A stretch of 64,000 nucleotides of DNA from Strigamia acuminata (lineage: Eukaryota; Arthropoda; Chilopoda; Geophilomorpha; Linotaeniidae). A program made the position numbers and the translations under genes. Location of the stretch: the NCBI GenBank assembly GCA_949358305.1, contig OX442315.1, forward strand, positions 20,114,427 through 20,178,426. Reading direction: 5' to 3'. The notes below the pieces were generated by a model that had not been told where the DNA came from, did not search any database, and saw only the letters and a list, made by a program, of their open reading frames with translations. This document shows, piece by piece, positions 34,338-45,300 of this stretch; positions within the stretch are counted from its first letter, which is position 1; every line of letters starts with the position of its first letter.

Positions 34338-36666
34338 GTTTAAGACTTTAGATGAAAAACCAATGGTTTAACTTTTTCGCAAACGAAAGTAAAGTTTGTC
34401 TATTATTCGGAGCAAAAACCAAAAAACAAATAAAAATTCACGTATTTTTATTTTGATATAATAGATAACATCTTAATAGGTGATGAACAGATAGTCGCAT
34501 TTAGTAGGAACTCATGTAATGTAAAATCGTGTAATTTATAGGGAGTTGGTACTAACGATTACGAGCAAGAATCTATTGTGTGTAAATTAATTAATTACTG
34601 TATGAACGGTAATAATTTTATGTATTTTTACTTTGTACGTACGATTTAATACAAAAATAATAACTGTATCGAAACATTCTAAAAAAATAAATAACTATGA
34701 AAAGTCACTCGAAAAAAAATTAAGAAAAACCAAGATTCTGTTATAATAAGCCGGCTTGAAGGTAATTGCCAAAAGTTCCGTAAAAGATTAGCGTAAAGCC
34801 GAACACGCAACTTGTAATTGGGGCTGGCCAATGATCCCTAACGCACCAAGTCTCGAGCACAACTGAATGACTCACTCGTGGAACTCCCAGCGCCGGAAGA
34901 GAAGCTGGCTCGAGGAAGGAGTAACGTTGGAGGTTCTGTGGACAGTGGAGCGTGCCTTGATACAATGGCAAAGCATGCTCGTTGCCTTCCGTCTGCCATG
35001 AGGTCCGGCAACGTGAGTGAAACTTCCGGGGGAAGTGCCTCGCGCGTGCATTAGCGGACACAGCCCTACTGCCCTCGTAAAGCATGAATCAAAAAGAGGG
35101 TCTATTCTGCTCAAACCCATTGCGTGGGAATGTGTATGAGCACGTGATTCAAAACATTTACTCATGCCTGTTATGGAAGACTTTTATGACTCACGATTTT
35201 TCTTAGAACAAGTCTTTAAGAAAATACCTTTGAAAATAACAAATATAATCGAAGAAAATGGAAATAAATTGTTCTTGTTTTTGCTGCGTAATAATCTTAA
35301 ATTAATCGGTTAGCGAGAAACGGCCATAACTCAACGCGAAACCCCGCCCGAGTTTGGTTTTCCAGCAGAGACAAGTTGTGAGCAATGCATCAGCGGAGTG
35401 ACAGATCGGTGGGATGCATCGGGCAATTTGGAATTCGTTATTAAATTCTCATTGGGTGCACACACATCTCCTTGACTAGGGGACGATCCTGTTGCCCTTC
35501 ACATCTTGAAGCATGATTCACCCTTAGCAGGTCTAACATAATGGGTGTCAGCACAAGGTCCAGGTTCTGGCTCAACGAATTAATCAATGAGTAGAGATTA
35601 GCAAGCAATACACATGTTGTCTGTATATTAATTTCTTCGTGGCCTCAACGTCATTAAGCAGTAAATAATGGTTTCAACAGAGAAGCGTTTCCAAATTATG
35701 TACGTATTGCGAGTGGCGCCCCCTTGTGCGCCTCACTCGTTTTAATGATTAATTTTTAATTGAGTCAAAGTTCTAATTACGGCCGCGTGCTCCACTGGTT
35801 TTATGAGACGCAGTAAAAATGCGCTCCAATGAGGCGACAGCTCGCCACTGTCACATTCCTCTGCTTTCCCTGCAAAATCTTCTCCACCATTTTTGTCAAG
35901 TGTCGGATTTTTGGCTGCATTTTCTTCCCTTTAGCGGATAGCTTTATCTCGCTCTGGTAATTAATCTCAATTAGAAGCTTGAGCAGTGAAGCGACACTTT
36001 TTCTCCAAAAACTTTTACATTCGTGTCGTGTCCCGACTCATACAAATCTTAAGGATCTCATCCTGAGGGACACAGAACAATAATTTACGCGCGAAAAAAT
36101 TCTGCACATTGTTATTATTTTATATATATATATATTTTTTTCCTCTTTACTCTTTTAGTGAAAGAAAATCCCCTTAATGAAAGGCAAGAGGATTTGCTCT
36201 TTGCCAAGTGAACTGCACTTTGTGTTAAATAATGCCTTGACTCGTTCTCGATTGAGCAATTGTCATCTCGCTGGAATGAAATGCTTCTCATCATTTATCT
36301 TTCCTGCTCTGACAGCATTTTCTGAGAAGATGAAGAATGTCTCCCCTGCCATTGAATTAAAAAAGGGAGCACACTTCTTTATTTACGAACTCAAAATATT
36401 CGCTTAAACGACCGGGCAATTTGCAAACGAGGGTCTGAAGAGAAAAACATGACGCGAAGCGTGCTCTTATTGAGCAAAAGACTCCTCGTTAAATAAGCGA
36501 CCCACTCAAACTGACAAAACTCAATTAAAGCAAAAACTCAGGAAGGAAAGAAGGAAAGAGTCTAATAAAAGTACCCTAAAAACAAGTATCATCATTCATT
36601 TAAAAGTAAAGACATATCTATTTAAAAAAATAAATTTTATAATTTAATACGATAGTCGTACAAAGA
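34338..36666. other. Non-coding DNA between AGMO copy 2 and minus-strand terminal exon
   Basis: The first 400 bp hold the AGMO copy 2 3' UTR. From about 34,740 to 36,100 the DNA is compositionally mixed, with CpG-containing patches and homeodomain-type words (TAATGATTAATTTTTAATTG near 35,743). ORFs across 34,741-35,165 overlap in several frames and show no family. I read this as possible regulatory DNA; the rest shows nothing. Confidence 0.4.
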
Positions 36667-37328
36667 TCATTTTATAAATTCTTTGCAAGTTTTAGATCTG
36701 AAATTGCATTTTGTTAATCTTCTCGACGGGATATCAAGTCTCGGACTTCTAGATGCGTGTTGCAGCTGTGGACTTCGAGGTAAAGAATTCACCAGATGCA
36801 TGTTGTCGATACTTTGTGTAAGAGGATTCGGGAGTCGTTTGCTTTTGCACATGTTTGGTTTTGGCACCAGACGACTCAAGTTCATTCCTTCTTGGCTCGA
36901 TGCGCGGTCGAGCGTACGCGTATCGGTTGACCAGTGGTCTTCTTGGATTCCACCAACTTCACCAACGCTTCCCTCAAATGATAAAGCTGTAGACAGGGAT
37001 CGAACGCTCGATGCGCGGGTTCCAGTACCCTCGGAGCCGGCAATTGCCAAAAGATCATTGAGATACAATGAGCCTTGAGTGCGGCGAATCGTGGACACGT
37101 GCTGCAAGGAAGGTGTGGAAAGAGGTCGGGAATCTTTTTTACCGGCGGCTTTGGCTACGAGTGCCTCCAGATCCACCGAATAAACTTGACGGCGAAAGCG
37201 AGTGTCAACATTAGCACATGCTGACAGCACTGAAGATGTTGTCAATGCACGTGATCGAACGGATAGAGAACTTTGGGATCGTCGACACGAACTGGCGTCA
37301 GGTAGCGATAGCATTGCTGTGTCGCGGT
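36667..37328 (-). CDS. 3'-terminal coding exon of an unidentified gene
   Basis: An open frame of 220 codons follows a good acceptor (ATTTTCAG, AG at 37330-37329) and ends at a stop at 36667. The first two bases complete a codon (phase 2 entry), then RDTAMLSLPDASSCRRSQSS, so the start codon lies upstream in another exon. The sequence is Ser/Arg/Leu-rich with little predicted fold (RSRALTTSSVLSACANV, YSVDLEALVAKAAGKK, SLYLNDLLAIAG). It resembles the cytoplasmic tail of a channel, receptor or scaffold. I do not recognise the family. No upstream exon could be identified to the right, so the preceding intron is long. Coding status rests on ORF length, the acceptor and GC-rich codon use against AT-rich flanks. 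Confidence 0.6.
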
Positions 37329-37692
37329 CTGAAAATATTTAGAAAATTATTAATATTCAATTAAAATAGAAAATTATGCAGGAAATATTAATAAAAATTT
37401 ACGTTTAGATTTTTATGTTACCGTATTTTGTATAAATTTAGGTGTTAGTGGTTCTTTTTTTTCTCTTCCCGGATGGCGGAAATGTTTTAGACGTGACAAT
37501 ACATGTTGAGTCTCGCCCTAAAGCCGTTCATTTTGTGTTTATAAATTATAATATGCAATTCAAAATGATATAAACAGACGAATAACCATCAACATGTAAT
37601 AAACACGAATACAATCACGACACATTCCATTCGAACAAGGTAAGCTTATAATTGTAACGGAACTTTTATTTCATTCGTGTTTTGTTTTATAG
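37329..37692. other. Intron/intergenic, with possible 5' UTR exon on plus strand
   Basis: AT-rich. A plus-strand donor ACAAG|GTAAGC at 37639-37640 followed by an acceptor TTTTATAG ending at 37692 defines a possible short intron of a plus-strand transcript starting upstream of 37,640. Confidence 0.35.
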
Positions 37693-37800
37693 GATTCACG
37701 ATCCAGCGTATTAACATCAATATACTTGGTAATATATTCGGTATTAGCGATGGAAAAGCAGTTTACGATGAATTAGACACTCAAAAGGACCCATATGAAG
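37693..37800 (+). CDS. Candidate short coding exon, unidentified
   Basis: A 108-nt segment bounded by a consensus acceptor (TGTTTTATAG) and donor (GAAG|GTAAAG). One frame is open throughout and looks protein-like (IQRININILGNIFGIS, DGKAVYDELDTQKDPYE), entering with one carried base and leaving in phase 1. The other two frames are closed. No ATG joins it through the adjacent upstream candidate exon, and no downstream exon was found within several kilobases. If real, it belongs to a plus-strand gene with a very long intron to the right. Family not recognised. Confidence 0.35.
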
Positions 37801-38549
37801 GTAAAGTAAACTGAATAATTTAAATCGTAACGGTCTAAAATTGATTATTTGTAAAAATGAAACCATTGAATATTCACGGTAAACGTGTGGGGATGTGTGA
37901 TCTAATTCCGCAAGTGCAAACTAGTGTAACTTACTTTTTAATATCACGTTATTCGGCTAAAAAATAAATAAATAAAAGACGGGGAAAAATATTTCTGAAT
38001 CAAATCTTGGGTTTCCCTTCCATGACTTCACTCTAGAGTGGATGAGAAATGGAAGAAAAGGAAATAAAAAGATTTTTCAGTTAAAAAAAAAAACGAAATT
38101 GTGAATGTGATTTATTATCGTGACTGGTCTTGTTTACTCGTCTTTTTATTCGTGCGTGAAACTTTGCTTTCAACTCGAATATTTACCTATTTGACGATTG
38201 ACACTATTTGCTTGACGAACCAAATGCTAAAATTCTCAAATATTCAAACAAGAAACCAACCTTAGTCTTGCATATTTGTAGGCCTAAGTGGAGGAAGCCA
38301 TGAGCGAATTTAACAGCTCCAAAAGTAAAAATCTAAATGAGGATATAGCTCGGTGTTGCGTCACCGTCGTTTAAATTTATCCCTTTAGATAAAAAAAAAT
38401 GAATAGGAACAACACACGACGTCATTTTAATGCAGAAATAGGAAAAACAAGAAACAAAACAACATAAAAGTTTGTTGTGCAATAAATTTTCTATTTGACT
38501 TATTTTCTCGATTGCTTTTCCGAGTTTGTTTACGCAAGAAAGGCTTTCC
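37801..38549. other. AT-rich non-coding
   Basis: No coding or repeat signal beyond poly-A/T runs. Confidence 0.5.
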
Positions 38550-39350
38550 CAAGTGCGCAACATCCACGGCGCATGCGCACTTGGATGATACTTTAGCCAT
38601 AATGTGGTGATGAGGCTGCTGCGTTACTCACACGAAGAATGGGCTATGGGGCGACTCGACGGCGCCACGGTGTTCATCTCACGAAGCAGACGTGGTTCGC
38701 GAACCTTCAACACAAACGCGCGCGTTCGTGCTTTCATATTTTAATTGACAAATGGTGCTGCGTTTCAACGAGTGCTGCCATCTCTACTCAAAAAGCGTTA
38801 TTAAAAAAAAAGTAAAAATTGAGATGAAAAGGCAATTTATTATTTTTTCTAACGTATTTAGGGTGGTGCATTTCTTTTCCTTTGTCTCATTTTTCTGTTC
38901 GCAGCCCCCCGGTGCCGTTTCCAGCCAATTAAGCGGAGCGTGGCTAAGACAGACGGCTGGGAGAGCGGTCATAAATCGGTGGCTCTTCGTGTGTGAAATG
39001 CGACCGGCAGCTCGAACAGTGCGGGCTCGGCTTGGGAAAGTGAAACGAAGTCGGCAAACGCCAACGAGACGTACACTCACGCCTGTACATCCTAACTTCA
39101 TTTCATGGCAGTAACTTCCATTTGCTCGTCTTTTCCCTCGTCCCATCTCAATTCTCGACTCTCCCCAGCGCAAGAGAGCCGAGTGAGCGATTGGTCCGCA
39201 GGAAATTGGGACAAAAAGGAAAACAAAACATTTGAGTATGAGCGAGGGAGAGAATGGAAGGAAGGGCGCTTTAATGGACAGACGTTGTTCGCCTGCTACA
39301 GGCAGAAAGAGGCAGTTAGTCCAACCGTTAGACCACTCAGAAGAGAATGA
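38550..39350. promoter_or_regulatory. CpG-rich promoter-like block with NRF1-type palindrome
   Basis: At 38551-38582 AAGTGCGCA and TGCGCACTT form an inverted pair around GGCGCATGCGCAC, a perfect NRF1-type core. The following 800 bp are G+C- and CpG-richer than the flanks (ACGCGCGCGTTCG near 38,714). Frames on both strands stay open (for example 38784-39173 minus and 38752-39114 plus), as expected from GC content; I do not call them genes. It could be the promoter of the unidentified minus-strand gene or of a plus-strand transcript. Confidence 0.4.
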
Positions 39351-40779
39351 ATTTTACTTGGGAAAGAAGTAAGATAAAACAAAATGAAATGAAATAAAAG
39401 TGCACGTTTAAAATTAAAGCGAAGAAAGAATGAAAGAAAAGAAAAAAGTTTGAATTTTGTTTGGTTGAAAGGCTTGAAAAAGAATCAGGAATTGATTGGA
39501 TTTATCATTGTTTGAAAGTGGTGGCAAATTGATGAATGTCGTGCACGTGATGAAAGTTTAAAACTTAAACAAGTGCAAGTAGTTTTTGTTGTGTTTGAAG
39601 AGGAAATGTGGGCGGAATTCAATTAGAAAGTGTCTCATTAGACCGTTAACAAGTTCAAGTTGGATGGGAATGGAGGGAAATTGTCGAGGGGTTTGGAATT
39701 GTCACCGCTGGCTCGACGCAAGGTGTGCCACGTGACGAGAGGAAATGCAACAGCTATGTACCTGTCAACGAACACGTTGTCTCAAAGGGTTAAGAGCTCT
39801 TAGGTTTGTGCGATGCTTCCCTGGTCTGACACATCACTCGCAAACAAGCCCAGACTCGGTGCGTCGGTTGCTAGGCAACACCGGCTCGTGGGATTAAGCG
39901 TAATTTTTACCTGCAGACTTTTCAATGTCGTAATTACCATGTTTATTGACTTATTTACAAATTGTGGGATGGGTTCGGTTGGATTGGGGATTGAATTTAA
40001 CGCTCTAATTTCTCGATGGAATGTGAGGTCATTTCGTCACGTTCTATAAGAAGGACAAGCTGATGATGATTCATTAGGAGAATAATGTTGGTGGAATGAA
40101 TGGGTGAGCCAATGATGGTGATCTTGACTAATTAAGACTCGACATGAGAAACGGGAAGTGAAATATGTCGAGGCGACCAAGTGGCGGCGCAAGCAATCAA
40201 GGCGGGCCACAGGTGCCCGGACGTCACGTGCGTCGTTTTGACCTGAGAAGAAACTTGGCCCGTCATTATCTCGGTGACCTCGTAATCATCTTATCCCGTT
40301 GCTCAATTGAATAATGACGGAGACTGACTCCCCTCAATTCACTGGAATGCGAGGAAACGACATCTGCCGGTCAAATGGGAAAACATGGGAGCAAATCAAC
40401 ATTTTATTTTTTTTGTCTGGAATGGTTTGTTATACCGTGGAAGAAAAATGTGTAATTGAGTCTAATTGTAATTGGTAGGTTCATGGAATGCATTTGTGAA
40501 GAGAATTGCCGGTCCATATAAAATTGGAGGTATAAATTCATTGGAATCAATGGGTAATTGCTTGGCTTTTGTTATTGAAATTTGGTCTTTATTCGCTATG
40601 ATTTTTTTTTTGTTCGTGCGTTAAAAGTTGGTAAATGTGAAATGTGAAATGTGAAAAGTAATAAAATAAATGAAGGAAAAAAAAAGTTCTTGTTGAAAGA
40701 GCATCTTGTTGGAATTTATTTGCTCACATTTTGTTCCTCATCTGATGATGGCTTCATTGGAGCACCGCGTTGGATTGGT
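39351..40779. other. Non-coding, possible regulatory DNA
   Basis: Mixed composition with E-box/CRE-like overlaps such as GACGTCACGTGCGTCG near 40,220 and a short tandem repeat at 40,633-40,655. No coding exon supported. Confidence 0.4.
40633..40656 (+). repeat. Short tandem repeat, 7-bp unit x3
   Basis: Unit AAATGTG repeated about three times, followed by a degenerate copy. Confidence 0.8.
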
Positions 40780-41400
40780 TTGGGCAGCAGCAACGCGGGG
40801 AAACGCCGTTGCCTCACCCCTTTATATATGTAAATGAACGTTAGTGGGGATGAAATTCGGAGAGTAAAGCACTGGGTTTGTTATAGCAGTTTGGCGGGCA
40901 GTGCGCAAATCCAAGGGCTTGTCATCGGGCGCAGTTTGGGCGTAGTAGCGCAAGTAGCGCTCGAGTCCGACGGTTTCTCCCCCTGGTTTTATTATTATCG
41001 GGATGCGCTATGGACGAGCGTGCACTCGCTCGCTATCGCGCGCTTTTCCATATTCATAACCCATCGATCACCGAGAGGAAACGAAGATGGCAGCCAGAAA
41101 GGGGGGCGAGGAGCAGCCCCCATTGCCGACAAAAGTTGGCGGCTGTGGCATCACGCTCGAGTTTGTATTCCTCGCTTGGTTCATCGAGCGATGCTGTTTT
41201 GTGTCTCTATATCAGATGATTGCGATGTGGTCGAGGTAAGGGAAACTATTTCTCCGCCCGGAATCAATGTGGGCGTCCTGCACTCGAGGCCGACGTGGGT
41301 CGCTGTCGGTCATTTGTCTTGACAGTTGACAACCGAGCCCGGAACGGCGCCAAATGACAAATGAATTGCTCTCTCTCTTTCTCTCTCTTTTTTTCTCTCA
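40780..41400. promoter_or_regulatory. CpG-rich block with YY1/PHO-like word and CT-repeat
   Basis: A G+C-rich block contains AAGATGGC (41,085), the YY1/Pleiohomeotic core, and ends in a GAGA-type tract (CTCTCTCTCTTTCTCTCTC, 41,371-41,400 on the plus strand). A 162-codon ATG frame (40834-41322) crosses it but overlaps other open frames and shows no domain. Regulatory reading is inference. Confidence 0.35.
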
Positions 41401-41929
41401 TCGCTTAAACAAGTCGTTTGGGGTTTGATTTTTACCTTGATAAACAGCTGAAGTAAAAATAATAAAATTTGAAAATCTGAAGAAAATAAATTAATTTCTA
41501 TTATGGGGGGATAAAATTTATCTATTTTTATTTTATTTTTGAATTTTTTTTTCGTACATGAATCCATTTTAACTTTATCTCTGGATAAGGAAAATGAACA
41601 AGCACTCAAAAAATTCATGGGGAAAAAACCTGCATTGCGTTCAAGGATTTTTTGATATAATTTATGATGGTAAAGATTTTTTTTAGAAAAGGAATTGAGC
41701 ACTTTAAAAAAAAAAAAAAATTATTATTTATATTGTATAAAATGTGATTTATTAATAGGTTTGGTTATTTGATTTCAATTCGCGGTTATACGTAAATAAA
41801 TTCGAAAAAGAAAAAAAAAAAAGCAGATATTTCGAATGAAAACGCACTTTATTTATATTAGAAATAAAAGTCGGACCGTGCAAATCTTTGCATTTAATCC
41901 CACCTTGATTTAAACCACCTCAAGTTGAG
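41401..41929. other. AT-rich non-coding
   Basis: Poly-A and T-rich DNA; the 130-codon minus-strand frame at 41310-41702 is compositionally driven. Nothing else seen. Confidence 0.5.
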
Positions 41930-42330
41930 GTCACGAGGGGTCGGAGTCGTTGGCCATTGCACACCTCTTTGAATCCACGAAACAACTGGCAACCAGCTTA
42001 TGCAGAGAGAAACGCGGTGGGTTTATGTTAGCCATAAACAAAGTGCGAGGCCCATGGCAGGAGTATAATGAGCGCGAAGAGATGACACGTCGACGCAGCC
42101 ACCGTGGCAGTGGCACCGGGGGGACACGTATTATCTCGTCACACCAACACGGTTCCTCCCACCTGGTAATGGAGCGCCAACCTCGCCGCCCCCTCACTCG
42201 ATCACCGTTATCTCCACGTGCCACATGCCCGGACATCGTCGTTCTAGTGACGCTGCATGCGTTCTACGCTCTTAAAACACTGAATCACGCTGCATTCGCT
42301 TTTCGGCTAATCATTCCAGCTTTTTATCAT
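41930..42330. other. CpG-rich block, open on both strands
   Basis: G+C-rich block with overlapping open frames on both strands (41931-42236 minus, 41950-42492 plus) and no recognisable protein motif. Contains CACGTG words and repeated GGCACC/CACCGTGGC. Possibly regulatory. Confidence 0.35.
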
Positions 42331-45300
42331 GTAAATTTTTTTTTATTATATACACTTTTTTTTTTACTCGTGCAATTCGAGGCTTGGGAAATAAAAAAAA
42401 ATATTGGACGGCACCGAAGTTCGTGGATCCGTTTTTATTTTTTGTTGATGTTTTTGGAATTGGTTGTCAGGTATAATTGTACGGGGTATTAAAGGTTTAA
42501 ATGATTTTTTTTATTTTATTTTTTTGGTTTTTCAGTTTGTGGAATGACTTTGGATATTTTATTTCACTCGCGTTTTGCGCGGTGGACGAGTTGATGGGAT
42601 TTTTTTTTCTTTTGACTTATTTTGGATATTTTATACGAGTCCGAAATCATGGTGTACTCGAAGAGTTGCTCGCTATTAGTTCCGCCTCAATGCCCGTTGG
42701 CGTTTTGAGCCGCACCCATCCATGGACCAATTTCTTATTGGTAAAAAGTAAATCGAATTGAACGTCAAGAAAAGTTTATAGTGCAAACTTTAGCATGTGG
42801 TAACCCTATGTAAACACACATTAATATTTCATACCTTTTCCTCGTAGAGATTCTAGTGTGTTGTGACAGAGAAAGATTATGAGTTAGGAAAGCCAATTAA
42901 AATCATTTTCGTGTCGTTTTGGGAGATTGAAAAGAGGTCGGAAATCAAGATAATGCATTTTGACGTTGGTGAGTTCGTCAGTGATGCGGTAAAAAGAACA
43001 TCTTGAACGGCACTTGAGCCGTTGATGGGTTGAGCACAGATGGCAACATGTACACACTGGTTCGGTGCAATGAGTCAAGTCGCCGCCGTGCTGTCGAGTG
43101 AACTTAAAACGAGACAATAACTCAAAAATCGATCAATCCGAAGCGATCGGACCAATAAGTCATAAACTCTCGTCAATTTGTCCTTTTTGAGTGTGCCGGA
43201 CCCCTCTGGTCAGTTAATATTTGCTTAGTTGCACGATACTTTGTTCGTGGAGTTGTTGCAGTGGGGTGATGGAGGGTCGGCAGGAGGTCCGAGAGGGGTC
43301 TGATCGCGAGCCAAGTTGATGTGACACAATTACAGGATGCTGGCATGAGAGAGATGCATTAGCATAGATACGTCGGATGAGGAAGACGCACACAATAACG
43401 ACTCAGGACGATTTGCTGTGGCAGAAAGAGGGAAGGGAAATGGACAAATACATTTTCTACTAGCCTGTCCATGTTGATAAATTGGGAAAAACCCCTCTCA
43501 ATCTATCCCCCTCCTCCCATGCTTGTCTACTCTCACGGACTTAAGTGGATTGGATGTAATGCTGGGAGTGGAAAATACCTTTAAATGATTAATTACTTGA
43601 CAATTGCGCAATTGAGCGTGTTTAAAAGTTAGTGTAGGAGATAAATGAGTATCGAGTGTGGAAGGCTAATGTTGATTACAAGATAATGGAACAATTGAAA
43701 GGGTCCAGTAATCTAATAGTTTTATTGCGTTGAGTGAATTCAACACATGTTTTTTTTGGCTTTTTTGTCGCTTTTTTCTGGTGCTGTGTGTCACTTTTGC
43801 TTATAATTTGCGCGGGTTAATGGAATATCGCGCACTGTGGAATTGTTTCCGGGACGTGGTGTGTTGGTGCATGCGCTTCTTGAGGCGTCTCGCGAGTTAA
43901 TCAGAGAAAAGCGCACAATGGATAATTCGTTGTAAGAGGGGTTTTCGCTGGCGACAGGCGCTCGCGTTCATTCCATTGAAATCGGGTGCCATCCATTGCC
44001 CAAGAGTCGGTCGTCGTTGCAGTTTCATGCTCCCCTCGCTCCACTGTCGAGTTTCACTGCATGACGCATGCGCGTTCAGTCAACAAAGTTTGCGAACGGC
44101 AGAAGGGAACAAAGTTGAGGAATTCGCAGCGAGATTAAATTTAAGGACGCCTAGTATTTGCAGAATATTTTAAATCATCAAATATTCATTTATTTGATGA
44201 AAAATGTGCCGGGCAGATGAGAAATAATTCGAGGTTTGAATTTTTAAAAGTGTGAGTTTTTGACTCGTGGAAATAAAAGTCACTTGTGGGCAGGCGGTGG
44301 GAATGAGGTTTAGCCAACCAAGATTTGTGCCTTGTTTGTCGTTGGGCTCAACTGTAAAGTTGTGGGTTTGGAAGGGGAATACCACACCCTATTCTGGATA
44401 TTTATTTTTTTCCCTCCCCTCTTTGCACACACCCTTCCTTCCTTCGACTGGCGCGCTCTTAACTTGAAAGTGAGAGATAATTTTTTTTGTTGTTTAATTT
44501 CACTATTAATCCCGAATGGGTTTTGAACGTTATCCATTAATTTTTTTTTGTTCCGTGTATTTTCTAAATGTATGTGTAGATCGATAAGAGTGGGGTGGGG
44601 ATATGCGAGTTGAGTTTGTCTCATCCGTCAGTTGGTAGGGAATGAAAGGCAATTTTTTAAATTGCTTTTCAAATCTTCCAATGAAATCACAACCAATTTT
44701 CCGAAGCCCGTTCTTGTGTGTCCATTAATCTCAGCTGTTATCAAACATTTTCGTGGGCAAAACGCAAGCGTTCTTCTCCCGGAGGACGCCCACCCACAAA
44801 TTGCTCCAATTTCCATTTTTTTTTCGAAACTTCTTTTACAATTTTCTTTTATTTATCTGTCGTTGTCTAGGAACTCGAAAGAGACATGCAGGTTGCATGT
44901 TTAAGGTTGATTGAATTCATCTCATTTGCATATGTCGCTTTTTTTATGTGTTTCTGCGAAATAAAAGCGAAAACAAGAAGTTTTTGAATGAAGAAAAAAG
45001 AAATTGTAGTGTAATGTTTTGGAGCTGAGCTTGAGTAATATATTTTGATCTTATCTAAGCTTTTAAAGCGAAACTAAAGTTTTTATGGGTTAAACAAGTG
45101 TTTTTTTTTTTGTTTTTTTAAATTGAAGTTGTGTCGAATATTTAATCTAGATTCACTGCATACATTTTCGTTCTTAATTTAACTTTGATGCAAGCGATAA
45201 ACCGTTGAATGTGTAATTGGCTTCTATCACCTTTCGGGGTTGAGTTGCTCGTTGCTTTCTTATCAGGAGGTAAAATAAAGTACTGGTCGCTGGAGAGCCA

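Noticed and set aside
34741-35165. Two overlapping minus-strand frames of 114 and 97 codons
   Set aside because: Different registers over the same GC-richer DNA, no motifs, no splice chain to any neighbour.
36683-37078. 131-codon plus-strand frame
   Set aside because: Shadow of the minus-strand terminal exon; lacks splice support on the plus strand.
40834-41322. 162-codon plus-strand ATG frame
   Set aside because: Lies in a CpG-rich block with other overlapping frames, shows no domain, and GC content alone suppresses stops.
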